From an actinobacterium acMicro-4 (GTDB lineage: Bacteria > Actinomycetota > Actinomycetes > Actinomycetales > Microbacteriaceae), in NCBI GenBank assembly GCA_000754445.1, contig JNSD01000002.1:1-64000 (forward strand): a stretch of 64,000 bases of DNA, given 5' to 3'. Shown here one piece after another: positions 56,944 to 64,000 of this stretch. The stretch's first letter is position 1. Every line of letters begins with the position of its first letter. The translations under genes were made by a program, and so were the position numbers. The notes under the pieces were generated by a model. That model had not been told where the DNA came from. It was given only the letters and a program-made list of their open reading frames with translations, and did no database searches.

Positions 56944-58355
56944 AACCACTACCCGGCGGTCCACTTCCCGGAAGCATTTCCCGGGCGCATTTCATTGGAA
57001 TTGCGGGTTCCGGCATGAGCGGCATTGCGCGGGTCATGGCGCAGCAGGGAGTGATGGTCAGCGGCTCCGACCGCTCGGACTCGGAAATCGTTGACTCGCT
57101 GCGCGATGCCGGCATCACCGTGTTCATTGGTCACGATGCGAGCCACCTGGGCGATGCCGACACGGTTGTTGCCTCAAGTGCCGTCAGAGACGACAACCCT
57201 GAACTGGTGGAAGCCTATTCCAGAGGACTCGCGGTGATTCATCGCTCTACTGCGCTGCGCTTCGTCATGCGGGGCAAAACAGTCCTGGCGGTTGCGGGTT
57301 CTCACGGAAAGACAACCTCTACTGCAATGCTCGCCAGCGCGCTCCATCGCGCTGGGATTGATGCGGGTTTTGTCAATGGCGGTGTGGTGAGCCAGTGGGG
57401 CGTCTCATCACGCAACGGCTCGGCCGAACTCTTTGCGATTGAGGCTGACGAGTCAGACCGTTCGTTCTTGACCTATCTCCCATCCACAGTGCTGGTGACG
57501 AATGTCGCGCCCGACCATCTCGATTTTTACGGCGGGATGGACGCTATCTATGACGCCTTTGAAGCTTTTGCCAGAACGGCTAGCCACGGTGTTGTGCTCT
57601 GTGCGGACGACGAGGGCACGAGAGAACTGGCCTCCAGGCTCTCCGATGCTTCTGGGGTGAGAACCTACGGGGTGTCCCCGCATGCTGACTTTCGGATTCT
57701 TGGTATTGAACCTGCGCCGTTTGCTCGCGCGCGGATCACCTATGTCGGTGAGGAAGCCGAGATTGTTCTCGCGGTTCCTGGTCGGCTCAATGCCCTGAAC
57801 GCTGTTGGGGTAGCGGGGATGCTCGTTGATGCCGGACTCACACTCACGGAGGCTACCCATGCAGTGAGTGGGTTTAGTGGAGCTGATCGTCGATTCCAGT
57901 TCCACGGTGAGCGTGGCGGGGTCCGCTTCTTCGATGACCATGCTCATCACCCCACCGAGGTTGCTGCCGCGCTGGAGACGGCTCGAGCGGTCGTGGGAAG
58001 TGGTCGCGTCATTACGATGTTTCAACCTCATCTTTTCTCCAGGACCCAGTACATGTCAGCAGAGTTGGCTAGCGCATTTGCCGAGGGCAGTGACCACACG
58101 ATATTTCTCGATATTTTTGGATCGAGGGAAGACCCCATCGAGGGGGTGAGCACCCAGTTGATCCTCGAGAAGCTTCCGGCTGGGTATTCCCATGACTACG
58201 AGCCCGATTGGGCGCGTGCCTGCGAGCGTGCCGTAGCGCTGGCTCAACCCGGTGACATTATCCTCACCATGTCCACGGGTGATCTGTATCAAATCGTTCC
58301 CCAACTGTTGGCCACGAAGCAGGCCTTGGACGAAGGCGACCATGCGGCGCCCTGA
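56940..58355 (+). CDS. murC: UDP-N-acetylmuramate-L-alanine ligase MurC
   Basis: The 471-aa ligase adds L-Ala to UDP-MurNAc. HFIGIAGSGMSGIAR near 16, the intact P-loop VAGSHGKTTSTAML near 117, IEADESDRSFL, TNVAPDHLDFYGG and DDHAHHPTEV are all present. Only the C-terminal GAGD block is altered, reading MSTGDLYQIV. It is the only ligase of the cluster with near-complete motifs. Confidence 0.93.
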   Translation: MKPLPGGPLPGSISRAHFIGIAGSGMSGIARVMAQQGVMVSGSDRSDSEIVDSLRDAGITVFIGHDASHLGDADTVVASSAVRDDNPELVEAYSRGLAVIHRSTALRFVMRGKTVLAVAGSHGKTTSTAMLASALHRAGIDAGFVNGGVVSQWGVSSRNGSAELFAIEADESDRSFLTYLPSTVLVTNVAPDHLDFYGGMDAIYDAFEAFARTASHGVVLCADDEGTRELASRLSDASGVRTYGVSPHADFRILGIEPAPFARARITYVGEEAEIVLAVPGRLNALNAVGVAGMLVDAGLTLTEATHAVSGFSGADRRFQFHGERGGVRFFDDHAHHPTEVAAALETARAVVGSGRVITMFQPHLFSRTQYMSAELASAFAEGSDHTIFLDIFGSREDPIEGVSTQLILEKLPAGYSHDYEPDWARACERAVALAQPGDIILTMSTGDLYQIVPQLLATKQALDEGDHAAP

Positions 58356-59187
58356 CGATTTTTCTGCCAAGAAGACGCCCGGAACGCGATTCCGCGGCAG
58401 GCCGCAACGAGCCGGTGTAGCGCAAGTGGCCGTGCGAGAGGCGACACAGCGCCGACGGAGGGCCGAGAAGGCGGAATTTACGGGTTTCACCGCCGCAACT
58501 AGGCGCCGCAGGAGGGTGTGGGCGGTGTCACTGGGCAGTATTGCCGTTGTGGTCCTGGCCACCGTGGTGTTGGTTCTCTCCCCAGTGCTCGCGTTGCGCG
58601 AGGTTAAGGTGGAGGGCTCACACACCGTCGCGGAAACAGACATTCAAGAGGCGCTTTCTGGCCTCTACGGCGAGCCACTTGCGCGAATCAGTAACGACCG
58701 CGTTGCTGCTGCCTTGAGCTCCATCCGCGCAATCCAAGCTTTTGAGACCCGTATTGAACCTCCCGGGACGCTCGTGATTATTCTCAACGAACGCCAGCCT
58801 CTCGGCGCCGTGTCGCGCGGCGGTGTCTTCGTGGTGGTGGACGCTGCGGCGGTGGAACTCTGGTCCCAGCCAGAAGCACCCGAGGAGCTACCGGTCATCC
58901 TGGTTGAGGCTGATCCCACATCACCAAGCTTTGACGCTGTGTCCAGGGTGTTGCTCGCTCTTCCTCCCGAGATTTCCCGCAGTATCGAAGGCGTGAGGGC
59001 GTCAACGCTCGATGATGTGCGGTTCACCATGAGGGAGAGCTCCCACGAAATAATCTGGGGGAGCGCGGAGCGCTCCCGAGAAAAAGCCCGGGTTTTGGGT
59101 CCAGCCTTGGTGGCAGCCGGCGCCGGTCGACCCGCGATCATCGATGTGACAACGCCGGACAGTGTGGTCGTTCGCCAGCGGGACTGA
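58342..59187 (+). CDS. ftsQ: Cell division protein FtsQ
   Basis: ATG 58342, overlapping murC by 14 nt, gives 281 aa; the track's 58252 start lies in murC. There is a basic N-terminus, one TM (about 65-85, VSLGSIAVVVLATVVLVLS) and an extracellular POTRA domain (VLALREVKVEGSHTVAETDI). FtsQ links FtsL/B to other division proteins. Position before ftsZ is canonical. Confidence 0.9.
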   Translation: MRRPDDFSAKKTPGTRFRGRPQRAGVAQVAVREATQRRRRAEKAEFTGFTAATRRRRRVWAVSLGSIAVVVLATVVLVLSPVLALREVKVEGSHTVAETDIQEALSGLYGEPLARISNDRVAAALSSIRAIQAFETRIEPPGTLVIILNERQPLGAVSRGGVFVVVDAAAVELWSQPEAPEELPVILVEADPTSPSFDAVSRVLLALPPEISRSIEGVRASTLDDVRFTMRESSHEIIWGSAERSREKARVLGPALVAAGAGRPAIIDVTTPDSVVVRQRD

Positions 59188-59332
59188 GTTTTCTTTTGTT
59201 GATGTGGGTTCTGCGACACGCCCAGAGCCTCCGGCGCCTGAACACCATTGCGCTTTAGCGTCGTGTCACGGGAAAGTGAATAAAACTCTAATCCTAAAGT
59301 AGAGGTTGAGAGTTTGATGAAAGGGAGTACCG
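59188..59332 (+). promoter_or_regulatory. ftsZ upstream region
   Basis: The 145-nt gap contains an AT-rich stretch (GAATAAAACTCTAATCCTAAAGT near 59278-59300) that could hold promoter elements, and the SD AAAGGGAG ahead of the ftsZ GTG. An ftsZ-specific promoter, a possible target of the FtsR-like regulator, is likely. No exact FtsR site could be assigned. Confidence 0.5.
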
Positions 59333-60472
59333 GTGTCCGGTCAACACAATTATCTCGCAGTCATCAAAGTGGTGGGTGTCGGAGGTGGCGGTGTGAACGC
59401 AGTTAACCGCATGATTGACCGAGGGTTGCGTGGCGTGGAGTTCATCGCGATTAACACTGACGCCCAGGCACTTCTGCTGAGCGACGCCGATGTGAAGCTC
59501 GATGTCGGGCGTGAACTCACCCGCGGTCTTGGCGCGGGCGCCGACCCCGAAGTCGGCCGACGGGCCGCCGAGGACCACCACGAGGAGATTGAGCAGGCGT
59601 TGGCTGGCGCCGATATGGTTTTCGTCACAGCGGGCGAAGGTGGTGGCACCGGGACCGGTGGAGCACCTGTTGTTGCCCGCATTGCAAAGTCGATTGGTGC
59701 TGTCACCGTAGGAATCGTGACGAAGCCTTTTGGCTTTGAAGGCAAGCGGAGAATGGCGCAAGCGGACCTTGGTGTTGAAGCTCTGAGGGAGCAGGTTGAC
59801 ACGCTCATTGTGGTTCCCAACGATCGGCTCCTAGAGATTTCGGACCGAACGATCAGCATGCTTGAAGCCTTTGAAACGGCTGACCACGTTCTGTTGGCAG
59901 GTGTCCAAGGAATCACTGACCTCATTATGACTCCGGGTCTCATTAACCTCGACTTTGCCGACGTGAAGTCGGTGATGCAAGACGCTGGCACTGCCCTGAT
60001 GGGTATTGGGTCGGCACGGGGCGCGGACCGCGCAATCAAGGCAGCCGAGTTAGCTGTGGCGTCGCCGCTACTGGAGCTCAGCATCGAAGGGGCTCAAGGT
60101 GTGCTGCTCTCAGTTCAGGGAGGGTCCACCCTGGGGCTCTACGAAATACACGACGCTGCCAAGCTCGTTGCAGAGGCTGTCCATCCGGATGCCAACATTC
60201 TCTTTGGAGCGGTCATTGACGACTCTCTAGGCGATGAGGTGCGCGTGACGGTGATTGCCGCGGGCTTCGCTGATTCTCCCGAGCGTCGAGGAGCAGCGGC
60301 ATCCTCTGGAAGTAGTGCAGCTGAGGCGAAAGATCCGACGGTCGCAGGTGGCAAGCCTGAAGAATCCTGGTTGCTCCCTAGCGCGAATGAGCAGGTGTCA
60401 CCAGAGGCACCACTCTTCGCTACCGATGCCGATGAGTATGCCGAGCTCGATGTGCCCGACTTCTTGAGATAG
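59333..60472 (+). CDS. ftsZ: Cell division GTPase FtsZ
   Basis: The 379-aa tubulin homolog starts at GTG after [30 protein letters not shown], the GTP signature [13 protein letters not shown] and VPNDRLLEI are conserved. A linker (about 315-365) precedes the C-terminal tail ELDVPDFLR, which binds SepF and other partners. It forms the division ring. Confidence 0.97.
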   Translation: MSGQHNYLAVIKVVGVGGGGVNAVNRMIDRGLRGVEFIAINTDAQALLLSDADVKLDVGRELTRGLGAGADPEVGRRAAEDHHEEIEQALAGADMVFVTAGEGGGTGTGGAPVVARIAKSIGAVTVGIVTKPFGFEGKRRMAQADLGVEALREQVDTLIVVPNDRLLEISDRTISMLEAFETADHVLLAGVQGITDLIMTPGLINLDFADVKSVMQDAGTALMGIGSARGADRAIKAAELAVASPLLELSIEGAQGVLLSVQGGSTLGLYEIHDAAKLVAEAVHPDANILFGAVIDDSLGDEVRVTVIAAGFADSPERRGAAASSGSSAAEAKDPTVAGGKPEESWLLPSANEQVSPEAPLFATDADEYAELDVPDFLR

Positions 60473-60481
60473 TGCCATTCT

Positions 60482-61156
60482 GTGGCTGACACCCTTGAAG
60501 CCCGGGTTCGTGACGTTCAGGATCGCATTGCCTCGGGCGCGCGAGCAGTGGGTCGCCAGGCATCCGAGATCACGACAATCGTCGTGACGAAGTTTCATCC
60601 TGCCGAGCTTGTCCGTGACCTTTACTCCCTGGGAATTCGCCATGTGGGGGAGAACCGCCACCAAGAGGCGGTGGCAAAACATGGCGAACTGGCGGAGCTT
60701 GATCTCACCTGGCACTTCATTGGACAGCTTCAGTCGAATAAAGCGCGCGCGGTCGCCGACTACGCCCGAGTGATCCATTCAGTCGACAGGCCATCCCTCG
60801 TCGAGGCTCTTGCAAAACAGGAGCGAGTGGTCGACATTTTCCTAGAAATCAATCTCACCGACGTCCCTGGGCGCGGTGGGGTTCTGCCGGCAGACCTGGA
60901 GTCGCTATGCGAGTTGGCCCTTGAGTCCCCGGTTCTGAATCTCCGGGGTGTCATGGCCGTGGCTCCTGTTGACGAGGAGCCGTCCCGGGCCTTTGACCGA
61001 GTGCTCAACTACGCTGCGCGCGTGCGCGCTTTGGCGCCGCAGGCACAGGACTTGTCGATTGGCATGTCGGGGGACTTCGAGGCGGCGATTGCGGCCGGCG
61101 CGACACACCTGCGCATTGGCACGGCAATAACGGGAAAACGGCCCGCTGGCACCTAG
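60482..61156 (+). CDS. YggS-family pyridoxal-phosphate-binding protein
   Basis: The 224-aa TIM-barrel protein carries the PLP Lys in IVVTKFHPA near residue 36 and GENRHQE, HFIGQLQSNKA and SIGMSGDFEAAIAAGATHLRIG. It keeps free PLP low rather than catalysing a known reaction. It lies 9 nt after ftsZ; the usual pgeF (laccase-domain) gene between them is missing. Confidence 0.92.
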   Translation: MADTLEARVRDVQDRIASGARAVGRQASEITTIVVTKFHPAELVRDLYSLGIRHVGENRHQEAVAKHGELAELDLTWHFIGQLQSNKARAVADYARVIHSVDRPSLVEALAKQERVVDIFLEINLTDVPGRGGVLPADLESLCELALESPVLNLRGVMAVAPVDEEPSRAFDRVLNYAARVRALAPQAQDLSIGMSGDFEAAIAAGATHLRIGTAITGKRPAGT

Positions 61157-61186
61157 CCTTAAACCACACCCCGAAAAGAGGTACAC

Positions 61187-61642
61187 ATGTCGAATCCATT
61201 GCGCAAGACCCTCGAGTTTCTCGGGCTTGCGGAGGAATCCTATGATGACGCCCCTCAGCGGTCTGTCTCCCAGCAGGTCGCTCGGCAGGCCGCACAGCCC
61301 GTTGCTCAGCGTGCCACGGTGACCCCGTTACGTCGCGGCAGTAAATCACAAGGGATGAGTGACGTGAACGAGATTCTGACTGTGCACCCCAAGAAGTATG
61401 ACGACGCACGTGTCATCGCAGAGACTTTTCGCGAGGGCATTCCCGTGATCATTAATCTCACGCAGATGAGTGAGGCGGAGGCCCGTCGGCTTGTTGACTT
61501 TGCCAGTGGTCTGTCGCATGGGCTCTACGGTCACATCGAGCGGGTGACAGCGAACGTTTTCTTGCTCTCTCCGTCTCACGTTCTGGTGAGCGGCGATGGA
61601 GATGGCTTCGAATCTGAAGTTGACGCGTCGCTGCTCGATTAG
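61187..61642 (+). CDS. sepF: Cell division protein SepF
   Basis: The 151-aa protein has an N-terminal amphipathic helix ([16 protein letters not shown]), a Gln/Ala-rich linker and a C-terminal domain (about 70-145) with [24 protein letters not shown]. It anchors FtsZ to the membrane in Actinobacteria that lack FtsA; no ftsA is seen here. Confidence 0.93.
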   Translation: MSNPLRKTLEFLGLAEESYDDAPQRSVSQQVARQAAQPVAQRATVTPLRRGSKSQGMSDVNEILTVHPKKYDDARVIAETFREGIPVIINLTQMSEAEARRLVDFASGLSHGLYGHIERVTANVFLLSPSHVLVSGDGDGFESEVDASLLD

Positions 61643-61687
61643 GCGCCGACAACTTTCGGTTGGTTCGGAGATAATGAGTCCATCATG

Positions 61688-61978
61688 ATGTCCTTGCTCG
61701 CCACCATTGTCTATTTTGCTCTGTACGTGTTCTTTATCGCCCTCTGGATGAGATTCATTTTCGACTGGGTGAGGGTTCTCTCAAAGAACTTCACGCCGAA
61801 GGGCCCGTTGTTAGTTCTTGCCGAGGCCTCCTACAGCGTCACCGACAAACCATTAACTGCGGTGCGCCGCTTTGTGCCCACTATTCGCTTTGGCGGTGCA
61901 GCCATCGATCTAGGCTGGAGCGTTGTCATGATTGCCACGCTCTTTGCGCTGTCAATTGTTGACGGCTTTCGGGGGTAG
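61688..61978 (+). CDS. YggT-family membrane protein
   Basis: The 96-aa protein has two TM regions: residues 5-25 (LATIVYFALYVFFIALWM) and about 73-92 (GWSVVMIATLFALSIVDGF). The block between, LAEASYSVTDKPLTAVRRFVP, fits the family. The start could be 61685 or 61688. Position between sepF and divIVA is standard. Confidence 0.87.
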   Translation: MSLLATIVYFALYVFFIALWMRFIFDWVRVLSKNFTPKGPLLVLAEASYSVTDKPLTAVRRFVPTIRFGGAAIDLGWSVVMIATLFALSIVDGFRG

Positions 61979-62088
61979 ATAACGGGATTCTTTTTGCCTA
62001 GCGCTAGGCTAGAGGGTGCCGAAGATGAACCTGCGCGACAACCTCTGTGTCGTGCTGGGACCACACGACACTAACGAGGTAGGTTTCC

Positions 62089-62646
62089 ATGGCACTGACT
62101 CCCGAAGACATTGTCAATAAGCGCTTTCAGTCCACGAAGTTCCGCGAGGGCTACGACCAGGACGAAGTCGACGATTTCCTGGACGAGGTTGTCGTCGAAA
62201 TGCGTCGTCTTGCCTCGGAAAACGAAGGGCTTGTTAAGAAAATCACTGCCAGCGACGCCCGCATCGCAGAATTGCAGCGAAGTGGTGGATCCAGCAGTTC
62301 TGTGGGACTCATGCCCCCTGCGGGTGGCGCCGGTGGCGAGGACACCAACAACTTGCTTCAGCTCGCACGCCGCCTGCACGAGGAACACGTGCGCGAAGGT
62401 ATTTTGAAGAGAGACGAGCTGATCGCAGAGGGTCACGCTCAGGCGGCTCGCATTGTTGCGGAGGCGGAGGTTGAGCACCGCGGCCACGTTGCGCATCTTG
62501 AAACCCAGCGCGCAGCAATTCAAGCTTCTGTGGACCAGTTACGCAACTTTGAGCGCGAGTACCGTGAGAGCTTGACGTCTTTTATCAACAACCAGCTGCG
62601 CTCCCTGGAGTCGACTTCAGCCCCAGCCGCACCCCCTCAGGCGTGA
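62089..62646 (+). CDS. divIVA: DivIVA / Wag31 polar growth protein
   Basis: The 185-aa coiled-coil protein starts MALTPEDIVNKRFQSTKFRE and continues QDEVDDFLDEVV, the lipid-binding DivIVA domain. A Gly/Pro linker (about 65-85) and a second coiled coil (about 90-165) follow. It marks the cell poles. It is shorter than mycobacterial Wag31 (about 260 aa). SD AGGTAGG precedes the ATG. Confidence 0.92.
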   Translation: MALTPEDIVNKRFQSTKFREGYDQDEVDDFLDEVVVEMRRLASENEGLVKKITASDARIAELQRSGGSSSSVGLMPPAGGAGGEDTNNLLQLARRLHEEHVREGILKRDELIAEGHAQAARIVAEAEVEHRGHVAHLETQRAAIQASVDQLRNFEREYRESLTSFINNQLRSLESTSAPAAPPQA

Positions 62647-62667
62647 CCCCCGGCGCACGGTTGGTTC

Positions 62668-63588
62668 GTGGCTGAAACCCGGTCGATGGAGGTTCCCTCG
62701 GGTCTCAGTGGGGAACGTCTAGACGTCGTCCTCTCCCGGTTGTTTGGGTTTTCTCGAGCTTTTGCCCAAGAGGTAATCGAAGGCGGGGGTGCTCTCCTGG
62801 CAGGCAAGCCAGGGGTCAAGAGCGATCGGGTATCCGCTGGGGATCACCTGCACATTACTTTTGACCCCCGGGAACCTCCCCGCATTGAGCCGGTGATTGT
62901 CGATTCAATGACAATTGTCTATGACGACGACGATGTCGTTGTCGTCGATAAGCCGCCTGGTCTCGCTGCTCATCCGGCGCCCAGCTGGGATGGACCCAGT
63001 GTTCTCGGCGCTCTCGCTGGCGCTGGGTATCGCATCTCGACCTCGGGCCCTCCTGAGCGGCAGGGCATCGTGCACCGACTGGATGTCGGCACCTCAGGCC
63101 TGATGGCAGTGGCGAAGAGTGAAGTGGCCTACAGCGTGCTCAAGCGAGCATTCAAGGCTCGCGAAGTGGAGAAAATTTACCATGCCCTTGTTCAGGGCCA
63201 CCCGGACCCCAGTACCGGCACGATTGACGCTCCTATTGGCCGGCACCCCAGTTCGTCCTGGAGATTCGCGGTTGTCGCTGGGGGGCGAGATTCCATCACG
63301 CATTACGAAACGCTGGAAGCGTTCCCCGCCGCTTCGCTGATGAGCGTCAGCTTGGAGACGGGGCGCACCCACCAGATACGCGTGCACATGGCAGCGCACC
63401 GTCACCCGATTGTGGGCGACACGCTCTATGGCGCTGACCCCGTGCTCGCGCAGCGACTAGGCCTCGAGCGCCAGTGGCTCCACGCCATGGAACTCTCGTT
63501 TGTTCATCCGGTGAGCCACAAGCAGATCACCGTGCGCAGCACGTACCCTGATGACCTGCAGAGGGCGCTTGATCGGCTCCGAGGCTAA
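62668..63588 (+). CDS. rluD: Pseudouridine synthase, RluD family
   Basis: The 306-aa enzyme has an S4-like N-terminus (about 10-70, [16 protein letters not shown]) and a catalytic domain with the Asp in [16 protein letters not shown] near 134. [20 protein letters not shown] is the second conserved block. RluD modifies 23S helix 69. It follows divIVA by 21 nt; the usual lspA is absent from the gap. Confidence 0.92.
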   Translation: MAETRSMEVPSGLSGERLDVVLSRLFGFSRAFAQEVIEGGGALLAGKPGVKSDRVSAGDHLHITFDPREPPRIEPVIVDSMTIVYDDDDVVVVDKPPGLAAHPAPSWDGPSVLGALAGAGYRISTSGPPERQGIVHRLDVGTSGLMAVAKSEVAYSVLKRAFKAREVEKIYHALVQGHPDPSTGTIDAPIGRHPSSSWRFAVVAGGRDSITHYETLEAFPAASLMSVSLETGRTHQIRVHMAAHRHPIVGDTLYGADPVLAQRLGLERQWLHAMELSFVHPVSHKQITVRSTYPDDLQRALDRLRG

Positions 63589-63663
63589 CGCGCCGGGACT
63601 GCCGGCGAGGGCCGGCCCCAGCGAGGTTTACGCTAGAGGTTCAGGGTCTACGAGGAGGTGTTG

Positions 63664-64000
63664 GTGAGTTCCGCTGGTGACTCTTTTGCACATCTCCACG
63701 TTCACACTGAGTACTCGATGCTCGATGGTGCCGCAAAGATTTCAGCCCTCATCGACGAGGTTGCCCGCCTAGAAATGCCGGGCGTCGCCATCACCGACCA
63801 CGGGGTCATGTTTGGGGCTTATGAATTTTGGTGCCAAGCCACAGCATCAGGGGTCAACCCCATTATTGGCATTGAGGCATATCTCACCCCCGGCACGCAT
63901 CGTGGCGACAAAACCCGAGTGCAGTGGGGTGGCGGCGGGGAAGACGACGTCTCGGGGGGTGGCAGTTACACCCACATCACCTTGCTCTCGGAGACTACGC
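63664..64000 (+). CDS. dnaE: DNA polymerase III alpha subunit (5' part)
   Basis: The ORF starts at GTG 63664 (or TTG 63661) after the SD GAGGAGG and is open to the window edge. It begins with the PHP domain: [45 protein letters not shown]. The alpha subunit copies the chromosome. Only about 112 of roughly 1150 residues are visible. The 75-nt gap before it holds no gene. Confidence 0.95.
   Translation, partial: MSSAGDSFAHLHVHTEYSMLDGAAKISALIDEVARLEMPGVAITDHGVMFGAYEFWCQATASGVNPIIGIEAYLTPGTHRGDKTRVQWGGGGEDDVSGGGSYTHITLLSETT

Overview
The window is a contiguous, gene-dense stretch of an actinobacterial chromosome. The most likely source is a member of the Microbacteriaceae, perhaps a small-genome aquatic lineage. 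The assignment is an inference from gene order (rrn operon end, tlyA-nadK-recN, pyrG-xerD-parA-scpAB, cmk-der, a garA/ftsR-like cluster, pyc-def, a pknL/Rv2175c/idsA-like cluster, then mraZ to dnaE), moderately high GC, frequent GTG starts, ATGA/GTGA stop-start overlaps, and TAnnnT -10 boxes 6-8 nt ahead of start codons (leaderless mRNAs).

Layout. 1-650: end of 23S rRNA, 5S rRNA and the rrn terminator. 665-16505: housekeeping block, all on the plus strand: a TPR-like protein, HAD phosphatase, a 45-aa ORF missed by the track, tlyA, nadK, recN, pyrG, Nudix, xerD, parA, scpA, scpB, rluB, tyrA, cmk, der, Nudix and tRNA-Pro(GGG). 16579-22721: accessory region with two predicted secreted lipoprotein proteases (a gluzincin-like and a trypsin-like enzyme), small membrane proteins, an AT-rich class-3 lipase, an ABM-domain protein, a possibly frameshifted lipoprotein and a BrnT/BrnA-like toxin-antitoxin pair. 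Two copies of a 27-nt repeat that looks like a duplicated TTGACA promoter bracket the lipase. 22878-28993: trhO, an ABC-F ATPase, PsiE-like, DUF368, ArsC-like, SDR and LRV-repeat genes. 29095-46166: pgsA-like, FHA, ftsR-like and Rv1830-like regulators, a ParA-like ATPase, pyc, a MinD-like ATPase, def, a ROK glucokinase, plsC, class II DAHP synthase, a PASTA kinase, a LysM protein, an Rv2175c-like DNA-binding protein, a prenyl synthase and DUF3040. 46308-63588: division and cell wall (dcw) cluster: mraZ with a four-repeat operator, rsmH, ftsL, ftsI, murE, murF, mraY, murD, ftsW, murG, murC, ftsQ, ftsZ, yggS, sepF, yggT, divIVA, rluD. The window ends in the 5' part of dnaE.

Most notable observation: the dcw cluster keeps canonical order, but the ligases after MurC are degraded. 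The murF position encodes only about 214 aa resembling the C-terminal half, without the ATP-binding domain. The murD position encodes about 330 aa with the usual GTNGKTT P-loop replaced by GETDGPR, the central histidine segment gone and no C-terminal domain. MurE keeps its P-loop but has lost the histidines of two conserved motifs. MurC, MraY, MurG, FtsW and FtsI look intact. Either full-length MurD/MurF lie elsewhere, or this lineage builds an unusual wall and keeps the remnants as non-catalytic proteins. The sequence alone cannot decide. Several genes expected by synteny (lspA, pgeF, a DUF151 nuclease) are also absent, which suggests genome reduction.
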